The notes under the pieces are model-generated. The model was not told the origin of the DNA. It did no database searches and was given only the letters and a program-made list of their open reading frames with translations. A DNA stretch of 5,101 nt from NCBI GenBank assembly GCA_964652805.1, contig CAZZBJ010000119.1:1-5101 (forward strand), written 5' to 3'. Positions within the stretch are counted from its first letter, which is position 1, and the number at the start of each line of letters is the position of its first letter. This DNA comes from Claveliimonas sp964652805 (GTDB taxonomy: Bacteria; Bacillota; Clostridia; Lachnospirales; Lachnospiraceae). Positions 1 to 5,101 of this stretch are shown in pieces. The position numbers and the translations under genes were made by a program.

Positions 1-1244
1 TCCTCCTTCAGTCTGGAGGGGAGGACAGCCAGACCCATGACCTCGATAAGGCCGATGTTCTCCTTCTTGATGTTGTGGTACTGAGCGTGGGGATGGTATA
101 CGCCCAGGGGATGCTCCTTTGTGGTGATGTTGTTCCGCAAAGTCAGATCCAGCTCGTACACCTCTCCTTTCTTTCTGGCAATGGGAGTGATGGTGTTGTG
201 GGGCGTGCCTTCTGTCACGGCGAAAATGAAAGCGTCCTCGTCCGTGTAGCCTCTCCATGCCTGGAGCACGTGGTCTGCCAGGTCGATGAGCCGCTTCTCA
301 TCCGCATGGCGGATGCGCAGGACGGAAAGAGGCCACTTCACGATGCCCGCCTCCACATCCTCGCAGCCGGGGATGGTGACCGGGATCTCGATGGGTGCCT
401 TTGCCATGGCAAATGTATAGTTTCCGCCCTGGAAATGGTCATGGCTTAAGATGGAGCCTCCCACAATGGGAAGATCCGCGTTGGAGCCCAGGAAATAGTG
501 GGGAAACTGCTTCACAAAGCCAAACAGCTTGATGAATGTGTTCCGGTCGATCTTCATTGGCACATGCTGTTCGTTGAACACGATGCAGTGCTCGTTGTAG
601 TATACGTAAGGGGAATACTGAAAGCCCCACTTGCTGTCATCGATGGAGATAGGGATAATGCGGTGTGTCTCCCTGGCCGGGTGGTTGGCGCGCCCGGCAT
701 AGCCCTCATTCTCCATGCAGAGCTGGCACTTGGGATAGCTGCTGGCACTGGCCGCCCCCGCCGCCGCAATGGCCTTGGGATCCTTCTCTGGCTTGGACAG
801 GTTAATGGTGATGTCGATCTCGCCGTAGGGGGAGTCCACCTTCCACTTCCTATCCTTCTTCACACGGTAACGGCGGATGTAGTCGCTGTCCTGGCTGAAT
901 TTGTAGAAAAACTCCGTTGCCGCCTCCGGGGATTTCTCATACTCCTCCCAGAAGGTCTTCTGTACCTGTGCCGGCCGGGGCAGAAGGCCGTTCATCAGCT
1001 TCGTGTCAAAGAGATCCCGGAAGACCACGCTGTCCTCCACAAGGCCTCTCGCCACAGCCTCGTCCAAAAGCTCCTTTAAGATCTGCTCCAGGTCCAGCTC
1101 CTCGCCCTCGATGGACACGTCCTCGTAGTCATCCTCCTTAAACAGCTCCAGCAGCAGGTTGGTCGTGTAGATCCTCTCACACTCCGGCGTCAGGCCTGTC
1201 CGAATACCGTATTCCACAAGCTTCTTTATATTTTTATATACCAT
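1..1244 (-). CDS. galT: Class II galactose-1-phosphate uridylyltransferase (3' end cut by window edge)
   Basis: This cytosolic Leloir-pathway enzyme exchanges UMP between UDP-glucose and galactose-1-phosphate, giving glucose-1-phosphate and UDP-galactose. An uninterrupted reading frame of 414 codons runs off the left edge. Class II GalT proteins are usually about 490-510 residues, so roughly 80-100 C-terminal residues are missing. Visible class II landmarks are FRDLFD at 75-80, MNGLLPRP at 84-91, a CQLC pair at 173-176 followed by MENEGYAGR, the GGSILSHDHFQGG active-site segment at 262-274, and YHPHAQYHN at 383-391. The SHDHFQGG arrangement separates it from class I (E. coli-type) GalT, whose active site reads HPHxQ. 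The ATG at 1244 is preceded by GGAGG with an 8-nt spacer, which fixes the start. It lies 44 bp downstream of galK on the same strand and is presumably co-transcribed with it. No frameshift or missing motif was seen in the visible part. Family identity is very secure. Confidence 0.97.
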   Translation of the reverse strand, partial: MVYKNIKKLVEYGIRTGLTPECERIYTTNLLLELFKEDDYEDVSIEGEELDLEQILKELLDEAVARGLVEDSVVFRDLFDTKLMNGLLPRPAQVQKTFWEEYEKSPEAATEFFYKFSQDSDYIRRYRVKKDRKWKVDSPYGEIDITINLSKPEKDPKAIAAAGAASASSYPKCQLCMENEGYAGRANHPARETHRIIPISIDDSKWGFQYSPYVYYNEHCIVFNEQHVPMKIDRNTFIKLFGFVKQFPHYFLGSNADLPIVGGSILSHDHFQGGNYTFAMAKAPIEIPVTIPGCEDVEAGIVKWPLSVLRIRHADEKRLIDLADHVLQAWRGYTDEDAFIFAVTEGTPHNTITPIARKKGEVYELDLTLRNNITTKEHPLGVYHPHAQYHNIKKENIGLIEVMGLAVLPSRLKE

Positions 1245-1288
1245 TCCCTTTTCCTCCAAATACAGGCTCTCGCCCTCTCTGTGACATT

Positions 1289-2455
1289 CTATGACAGACG
1301 GTGGGCGCCGTCTCCGATCTCAACTACATAGAACTCCGCCGTCTTGCGGCATTTGTCCTGGTAACCCTTTTTCACGGTCTCGATACATGTATCCACTGCG
1401 TCATTTTTTACAATGCTGACTGTGCAACCGCCAAATCCGCCTCCTGTGATGCGGGAGCCGATGACGCCGGGCACGCTTAAGGCCAGGTCCACCAGCACGT
1501 CGATCTCCTCGCAGGACACTTCATAGTCGTCCCGCAAAGAGATGTGGGACTGGTTCATGTATGTTCCGAACTGCTCCACATTCCCCGCCTTCAGCGCTGC
1601 CTCGGCGTGGATGGTCCTCTGGTTCTCGTACACCGCGTGCTTTGCTCTCCTGCGGCAGACGTCCTCCCTGATGGCGTCCTTATGAGCCTCGAACTCCTCC
1701 TCCGTCAGATCTCCCAGGGCGCTGATATCCACCACCTTCTTCAGATCCTCCAGGGCGCGCTCACACTCGTTTCTCCTGTCATTATAGGCGGAGTCCACAA
1801 GGCTGTGCTTCACCTTACTGTTGGTGATGACGATTCTGGCGTCCTCCAGCTTCACAGGCGCGTACTCGTACTTCAAAGTATTGGTATCCAGGAAAATGGC
1901 ATGGTCCTTTTTGCCCATGGCACTGGCAAACTGATCCATGATTCCGCAGTTGCAGCCGTTGAAGTTGTTCTCTGAGTACTGTCCGATCTGAGCGATCTCC
2001 ACCATGGATACCGGGAAATCATACAAATCCTTCAGCATGCTTCCTATCAGAACCTCCAGGGAAGCAGAGGAGGACAGGCCGGAGCCGCTTGGAATGTCGC
2101 CGCAGATGGCGATGTCCAGTCCGCAGTCCATCTCATAGCCTCTGCCCTTGAAGGCCCACATCACGCCCTTTGGATAGTTGGTCCAGCCGGCCTTCTTATC
2201 CGGCACCAGCTCCTCCAGACTGGTCTCGATGACGCCCGAATCCTTAAAGTTCATAGAATAGAAGCAAAGTTTCCGGTCCTCCCTCTTTCTGGCCGCTCCG
2301 TATGTACCGATGGTCAGTGCGCAGGGGAAGACATGTCCCCCATTGTAATCGGTATGCTCTCCGATGAGGTTGACACGGCCCGGGGCGAAATACATGCGGA
2401 TGTCTCCGCCGTCGCCGTATTTTTCCTTAAAGACACGCAGCACTTTCTCTTTCAT
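1289..2455 (-). CDS. galK: Galactokinase
   Basis: GalK phosphorylates alpha-D-galactose at C1 with ATP in the cytosol, the first committed Leloir step, and feeds galT immediately downstream. It is a GHMP-family kinase of 388 residues, normal for the family. The galactokinase signature GRVNLIGEHTDYN lies at 26-38, the GHMP ATP-binding loop PSGSGLSSSA at 122-131, CGIMDQF with the catalytic-base aspartate Asp174 at 170-176, and the C-terminal glycine motif TGGGFGG at 337-343. I chose the ATG at 2455 rather than the in-frame GTG at 2467. The GTG lies within the GAGAGGTG ribosome-binding sequence, and the ATG has a 9-nt spacer from it. The first residues are then MKEKVLRVF. The gene ends with TAG. 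It has its own sigma-A promoter and a putative AraC-type operator upstream, so it is probably the first gene of a galK-galT transcript. It looks intact. Confidence 0.97.
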   Translation of the reverse strand: MKEKVLRVFKEKYGDGGDIRMYFAPGRVNLIGEHTDYNGGHVFPCALTIGTYGAARKREDRKLCFYSMNFKDSGVIETSLEELVPDKKAGWTNYPKGVMWAFKGRGYEMDCGLDIAICGDIPSGSGLSSSASLEVLIGSMLKDLYDFPVSMVEIAQIGQYSENNFNGCNCGIMDQFASAMGKKDHAIFLDTNTLKYEYAPVKLEDARIVITNSKVKHSLVDSAYNDRRNECERALEDLKKVVDISALGDLTEEEFEAHKDAIREDVCRRRAKHAVYENQRTIHAEAALKAGNVEQFGTYMNQSHISLRDDYEVSCEEIDVLVDLALSVPGVIGSRITGGGFGGCTVSIVKNDAVDTCIETVKKGYQDKCRKTAEFYVVEIGDGAHRLS

Positions 2456-2464
2456 TTCCACATA

Positions 2465-2472
2465 CACCTCTC
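2465..2472 (-). promoter_or_regulatory. galK ribosome binding site (decides the start)
   Basis: On the minus strand this reads GAGAGGTG and ends 9 nt before the ATG at 2455. The alternative GTG start at 2467 overlaps this purine tract and would have no properly spaced Shine-Dalgarno sequence, so the shorter protein is preferred. Confidence 0.75.
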
Positions 2473-2484
2473 TCTTTTTTTATG

Positions 2485-2513
2485 ATTATAATAGGGTTTC
2501 CCTTTAAAAACTA
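2485..2513 (-). promoter_or_regulatory. Predicted sigma-A promoter of galK-galT
   Basis: The minus strand has a perfect TATAAT -10 box at 2490-2485. Seventeen bases upstream the -35 position reads TAGTTT (2513-2508), a poor match to TTGACA. A strong -10 with a weak -35 is typical of promoters that need an activator bound at or next to the -35. The -35 position is occupied here by one copy of a 9-bp direct repeat. The predicted leader is about 20-25 nt before the galK ATG. This is assigned by motif only, with no transcript evidence. Confidence 0.65.
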
Positions 2514-2537
2514 TAAGGATAATGGTGTAAACTATAA
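2508..2537. promoter_or_regulatory. Tandem 9-bp direct repeats, putative AraC-family operator
   Basis: AAACTATAA on the plus strand (TTATAGTTT toward galK) occurs at 2508-2516 and again, identically, at 2529-2537, a period of exactly 21 bp or two helical turns. Two direct half-sites on one DNA face, the proximal one overlapping the -35, is the known layout of activating sites of AraC-family regulators such as AraC I1/I2. An AraC-family gene lies directly upstream, making it the natural candidate to bind here. The repeats are seen directly; the binding protein is inferred. Confidence 0.6.
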
Positions 2538-2539
2538 AA

Positions 2540-2553
2540 ATATTGCGTTTTCG
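2540..2553 (-). promoter_or_regulatory. Possible catabolite-responsive (cre-like) element
   Basis: The minus strand reads CGAAAACGCAATAT, matching the degenerate Gram-positive cre consensus TGWAARCGYTWNCW at 11 of 14 positions, including the AARCG core. It lacks the leading T and the final conserved C. It lies just upstream of the direct repeats, about 60-75 bp before the predicted galK start point. A CcpA-type role would suit a galactose operon, but the match is imperfect and the same bases also form a small GCG-AAAA-CGC palindrome. Confidence 0.2.
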
Positions 2554-2555
2554 CT

Positions 2556-2574
2556 GATCGATCACGGATCGATC
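2556..2574. repeat. Double palindrome GATCGATC-ACG-GATCGATC
   Basis: Two copies of the self-complementary 8-mer GATCGATC at 2556-2563 and 2567-2574 are separated by 3 bp. The 19-bp unit carries four GATC tetramers and could fold into an 8-bp hairpin with a 3-nt loop, or present two protein-binding palindromes. No T-run follows closely on either strand, so it is not a convincing intrinsic terminator. Function is unknown. Confidence 0.7.
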
Positions 2575-2633
2575 CCGGCGTCTGCTCCATCGCGGACGGC
2601 TTCTTTGTGAAAAGCAGCATCAGCGACGCCGGG
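2574..2633. repeat. 9-bp inverted repeat just downstream of the AraC-type gene
   Basis: CCCGGCGTC at 2574-2582 is exactly complementary to GACGCCGGG at 2625-2633, with 42 bases between. Four further inner pairs are possible (TGCT at 2583-2586 with AGCA at 2616-2619, past a 5-nt bulge). The structure starts one base beyond the TAA of the regulator and abuts the GATCGATC unit, so the regulator's mRNA would end in two consecutive hairpins. It may help terminate or stabilise that transcript, but the nearest T-rich stretch (TATTTTT, minus strand) lies beyond the second hairpin by more than 10 nt, unlike a standard terminator. Confidence 0.5.
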
Positions 2634-2634
2634 C

Positions 2635-3549
2635 TTACCGGAGTGTGGCCGCGTATTCCCCTTGCCCAGACGCTGCCTTTTGTGACAGCGCTTGTCTGTA
2701 GGCTTTGGGTGTCATCCCGAAGCTTCTTTGGAACACCCGGTCAAAATAGGAAAGGTTGTTAAAGCCCATGTCCAGGGCAACGTCCGTGATGCTGTCCTCC
2801 CCCTCGGCCAGTCTGCCGGCGGCAATCTCCATCCTGTACTGGTTCACGTACTCCACGCAGGTCATGTTCATGTGCTGCTTGAAAAACCGCATAAAATAGT
2901 ACTCGCTGAAGTGGCAGACCCCGGCCAGCTCGGCCACGCTCAGAGGGCGCTGATAATTTTCCTTTATATACTGGAGAACCGTCCGAAGCTTTTCAATAAC
3001 CTCCCGGTTCTCTTGTTTTGTCCTCTCAAAGGGGACCTGCCTGTACAAAAGGAGCAGGAGCTCCAGAAGTCCCGCCTTCACCTCCAGTTCATACCCCTCC
3101 TCCCTTTTGGCAAAGCTCTCCATCAGCCGATCAAAAAGGCGCTCCATCCTCTCGGAGAACTCCGGGCTGCTGCCCTCCTTACGCATCACCGGCGGAAAGC
3201 AGATCTCCCCCTTCTCCACCGGGGCAATGTACTTCACCCCGCAGGCATCTGCCCTGCCTCCCAGCAGGGAGGGATGGAAGACAAAGCTGTCCGTCTCCAG
3301 CAGCCTCGTCTTTCCCTCCGGTATCCCGTGGAGCATCCCTGATGGCAGGAACAGAAAATCCCCCTCTTCCACCTGGCAGGGCTCCAGGTCGATGAGGTAG
3401 GTACAGCTTCCCCGGCGTACCCGGGTGATCTCAAACTCCTCGTGCCAGTGTACCGGAAGGCCCGCCGGGTAGACGCAGTGATAATAGTCCGCCGGGAACA
3501 GGCTTGTCCCGTGACGGCGCTTTTCAAGGTACTGTCTCTTTTCCTCCAT
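2635..3549 (-). CDS. AraC-family transcriptional regulator
   Basis: This is a 304-residue sugar-responsive-type DNA-binding regulator. The N-terminal part resembles a cupin effector-binding domain: HWHEEFEI at 34-41, then RRGSCTYLI and EEGDFLFLPSGMLHGI at 61-76, as in AraC/RhaS-like proteins. A leucine-rich helical segment (about 132-172) links it to a C-terminal pair of helix-turn-helix motifs: LSVAELAGVCHFSEYYFMRF at 203-222 and SITDVALDMGFNNLSYFDRV at 253-272, followed by the family hallmark FGMTPKAYR at 277-285. Length is typical. The ATG at 3549 has GGAGGG with a 6-nt spacer. It lies upstream of galK on the same strand, 179 bp away, and divergent from the GH31 gene, placing it between the promoters it most likely controls. 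The inducer cannot be read from sequence; galactose or an alpha-glucoside is plausible. No specific family member name is justified. Confidence 0.93.
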   Translation of the reverse strand: MEEKRQYLEKRRHGTSLFPADYYHCVYPAGLPVHWHEEFEITRVRRGSCTYLIDLEPCQVEEGDFLFLPSGMLHGIPEGKTRLLETDSFVFHPSLLGGRADACGVKYIAPVEKGEICFPPVMRKEGSSPEFSERMERLFDRLMESFAKREEGYELEVKAGLLELLLLLYRQVPFERTKQENREVIEKLRTVLQYIKENYQRPLSVAELAGVCHFSEYYFMRFFKQHMNMTCVEYVNQYRMEIAAGRLAEGEDSITDVALDMGFNNLSYFDRVFQRSFGMTPKAYRQALSQKAASGQGEYAATLR

Positions 3550-3564
3550 ATCTTTCCCTCCATG

Positions 3565-3610
3565 GCAGGATCGTGTTAAAAACTGCTAGGAATATGCAAG
3601 TAAATCCTGC
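3565..3610. repeat. 7-bp inverted repeat in the divergent intergenic region
   Basis: GCAGGAT at 3565-3571 is the exact reverse complement of ATCCTGC at 3604-3610. The arms are 39 bp apart (start to start) and bracket the galK-operator-like sequence at 3576-3596. It could be a pair of regulator half-sites or coincidence in a 117-bp region. The distance is too long for a tight hairpin and no T-run follows. Confidence 0.4.
3576..3596. promoter_or_regulatory. Sequence resembling the galK operator
   Basis: The plus-strand block starting TTAAAAACT and ending TATG matches the galK-proximal operator region 2504-2524 at 16 of 21 positions without gaps, including nine consecutive identities and the shared AGGA core. 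It ends 2 bp upstream of the predicted -35 position of the GH31 promoter, and 27 bp before the regulator's start codon. It may be the site through which the AraC-type protein controls the GH31 gene, its own gene, or both. Only one clear copy is visible, and the A-rich run inflates the match. Confidence 0.35.
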
Positions 3611-3626
3611 TTTTGACTTATATAAT
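3598..3626 (+). promoter_or_regulatory. Predicted sigma-A promoter of the GH31 gene
   Basis: A perfect TATAAT lies at 3621-3626. Seventeen bases upstream the -35 position is AAGTAA (3598-3603), a very poor match, again suggesting activator dependence. A TTGACT at 3613-3618 is too close to serve as the -35 for this -10. The predicted start point near 3633 leaves a leader of about 35 nt carrying the AAAGGAG ribosome site at 3651-3657. The promoter of the divergent regulator gene must lie in the same 117-bp gap but I could not identify it convincingly. Confidence 0.55.
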
Positions 3627-3666
3627 AGTAGCATATTACAAATCGAACTGAAAGGAGAAAAAACAT

Positions 3667-5101
3667 ATGGTCCGCAAATATACCTTTGGAAATCCCTTTC
3701 CCACAAAGGCAATCGTAACGGAGATACCGGCGTCTGCGGGAACTCTCCCCTATTTTACCAGAGAAGGCGGCAGCCTGGTCCTCACCATGGAGGAGGGGGC
3801 TCCCGTGTACGGCCTGGGCGAGCAGGTGAGAGGCATCAATAAGAGGGGCTGGAGCTACACAAGCAACTGCACCGATGACCCCCGCCACCTGGAGACCACC
3901 CACTCCCTCTACGGGGCCCACAACTTCCTGATGATCGGAGGCTCCCATCCCTTCGGTATTTTCATCGACTACCCCGGGTATCTGACCTTTGACATCGGCT
4001 ACACCCAGAAAGATACGCTGCGCGTCATGCCTGCGGACTGGGATCTGGACATCTATGTCATCGAGGAGGAGGGGCGCTTCCTCTCCATCGTCCACACCTT
4101 CCGGCAGATGATCGGCAGAAGCTACATTCCTCCCAAGTGGGCCTTCGGCTACGGCCAGAGCCGCTGGGGCTACGAGAACGAGACGGATGTGCGGGAGGTA
4201 GCCGCCAAATATAAGGAGGCCGACATCCCCCTGGACGCCATCTACATGGACATCGACTACATGGAGGGTTACAAGGACTTCACCGTGTCTGCGGAAAAGT
4301 TCCCGGATCTTCCCGGCCTGGCGGCAGATATGAAGAAGGAGGGCATCCACCTTGTCCCCATCATCGACGCCGGCGTGAAGATCGAGGAGGGCTACTCTGT
4401 CTACGAGGAAGGTGTAAAGAAGGGCTGCTTCTGCAAGGAGGAGGACGGCACCGACTTCGTAGGAGCCGTGTGGCCGGGGCGAGCCCATTTCCCGGACATG
4501 CTGAACCCGGCCGCCAGGAGATGGTTCGGCCTGAAATACAAGTTCCTCCTGGACCAGGGCATTGACGGATTCTGGAACGATATGAACGAGCCCGCCATCT
4601 TCTACTCAGAGAAGCGCCTCCATAAGGTATTTGACGAGGTGGCCTCCATGAAGGGCCGGAACCTGGACCTGGACAGGCACAACCATCTGCTGGGCCTTGT
4701 AAACACTCTGGCCAACAATCCAAAGGACTACCAGAGCTTTTACCATGAGCCGGGAAACGGCCTGCCAAGGGTCCGCCACGACAAGGTCCACAACCTCTAC
4801 GGCTACAACATGACCCGAGCCGCCGGGGAGGCCTTTGAGGAGCTGGAACCGGACAAGCGTATCCTCATGTTCTCCCGCTCCTCCTACATCGGCATGCACC
4901 GCTACGGCGGCATCTGGCAGGGAGACAATCTGTCCTGGTGGTCCCACCTGCTTATGAACGTAAAGATGATGCCCTCCCTGAGCATGTGCGGCTTCCTCTA
5001 CACAGGAGCGGACCTGGCAGGCTTCGGTGCGGACACCACAGAGGATCTGGTCATGCGCTGGCTCCAGTTCGGCATCTTCACGCCTCTCATGCGGAACCAC
5101 T
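3667..5101 (+). CDS. GH31 alpha-glucosidase, isomaltase-like (3' end cut by window edge)
   Basis: This glycoside hydrolase family 31 enzyme should release glucose from the non-reducing end of alpha-glucosides by a retaining mechanism. The open frame gives 478 residues before the right edge. The close B. obeum homologue has 663, so about 185 are missing. ATG at 3667 follows AAAGGAG with a 9-nt spacer. There is no signal peptide, so it is probably cytosolic, acting on imported oligosaccharides. Visible motifs are VYGLGEQ at 47-53, SLYGAHNF at 80-87, GQSRWGY at 163-169, the IYMDIDYM stretch at 192-199, the nucleophile motif DGFWNDMNEP at 300-309 (Asp305), FSRSSYIGMHRYGG at 402-415 and WQGDN with the predicted acid/base Asp420. 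Trp167 corresponds to Trp169 of the B. obeum enzyme, the residue linked to alpha-1,6 (isomaltose) preference. Some GH31 members act on other alpha-linked sugars, but overall similarity favours alpha-glucosidase. It is divergent from the AraC-type gene and may be under its control. Confidence 0.93.
   Translation, partial: MVRKYTFGNPFPTKAIVTEIPASAGTLPYFTREGGSLVLTMEEGAPVYGLGEQVRGINKRGWSYTSNCTDDPRHLETTHSLYGAHNFLMIGGSHPFGIFIDYPGYLTFDIGYTQKDTLRVMPADWDLDIYVIEEEGRFLSIVHTFRQMIGRSYIPPKWAFGYGQSRWGYENETDVREVAAKYKEADIPLDAIYMDIDYMEGYKDFTVSAEKFPDLPGLAADMKKEGIHLVPIIDAGVKIEEGYSVYEEGVKKGCFCKEEDGTDFVGAVWPGRAHFPDMLNPAARRWFGLKYKFLLDQGIDGFWNDMNEPAIFYSEKRLHKVFDEVASMKGRNLDLDRHNHLLGLVNTLANNPKDYQSFYHEPGNGLPRVRHDKVHNLYGYNMTRAAGEAFEELEPDKRILMFSRSSYIGMHRYGGIWQGDNLSWWSHLLMNVKMMPSLSMCGFLYTGADLAGFGADTTEDLVMRWLQFGIFTPLMRNH

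Noticed and set aside
498..1079. A 193-codon plus-strand open frame opposite galT
   Set aside because: The minus strand encodes uninterrupted class II GalT with all expected motifs; the plus frame has no recognisable protein features or ribosome site.
2465..2467. GTG as the galK start codon, adding four residues
   Set aside because: It overlaps the Shine-Dalgarno sequence; the ATG at 2455 is correctly spaced and gives a normal galactokinase N-terminus.
2538..2634. Possible remnant coding sequence on the plus strand in the galK/regulator gap
   Set aside because: The frame is open but has no start codon, no ribosome site, and no recognisable family; the inverted-repeat explanation is simpler. 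It is kept only as an alternative in the findings.
2692..3342. A 216-codon plus-strand open frame opposite the AraC-type gene
   Set aside because: It is an antisense shadow of a regulator with clear cupin-like and double helix-turn-helix regions; composition is low-complexity and unlike a protein family.
3599..3604. TTTACT (minus strand) as a -35 box for the regulator's own promoter
   Set aside because: The paired -10 position (TTTTAA at 3581-3576) matches TATAAT at only three of six bases, so the promoter was not annotated.
3586..4488. A 300-codon open frame on the minus strand opposite the GH31 gene
   Set aside because: It is antisense to a well-supported GH31 coding region with intact catalytic motifs, lacks recognisable domains, and arises from the GC-biased codon use of the real gene.
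4606..5100. A minus-strand open frame reaching the right edge
   Set aside because: It lies wholly opposite the GH31 coding sequence, including the acid/base motif, and shows no domain of its own.

Overview
The window looks like a piece of a carbohydrate-utilisation locus from a gut-type Lachnospiraceae (Clostridium cluster XIVa) Firmicute. I infer this from the strong purine-rich GGAGG-type ribosome binding sites, the class II (Firmicutes-type) GalT, the moderately high GC content of the genes, and the close resemblance of the GH31 enzyme to the characterised isomaltose-preferring alpha-glucosidase of Blautia (Ruminococcus) obeum. The genus cannot be fixed from sequence reading alone.

Layout, left to right. 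Positions 1-1244 (minus strand) hold galT, cut at its 3' end by the window edge. Positions 1289-2455 (minus) hold galK, which is transcribed before galT with a 44 bp gap, so the two form a galK-galT pair. Positions 2456-2634 are a structured intergenic region. Its AT-rich, galK-proximal half contains a sigma-A promoter with a perfect TATAAT, two 9-bp direct repeats exactly 21 bp apart whose proximal copy covers the poor -35 element, and a weak cre-like sequence. Its GC-rich, distal half contains a double GATCGATC palindrome and a long-armed inverted repeat. Positions 2635-3549 (minus) hold an AraC-family regulator. Positions 3550-3666 are a divergent control region with another perfect TATAAT, a sequence resembling the galK operator, and a 7-bp inverted repeat. 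From 3667 to the right edge (plus strand) lies a GH31 alpha-glucosidase, cut at its 3' end.

How the parts may work together: the GH31 enzyme probably releases glucose from alpha-linked (probably alpha-1,6) oligosaccharides. GalK and GalT carry galactose through the Leloir pathway to glucose-1-phosphate and UDP-galactose. The AraC-type protein sits between them and is the obvious candidate to activate galK-galT, and perhaps the GH31 gene, in response to a sugar. The enzymes themselves are conventional. The most interesting content is in the two intergenic regions. Nothing in the window indicates mobile DNA, CRISPR, RNA genes or a wholly new system.
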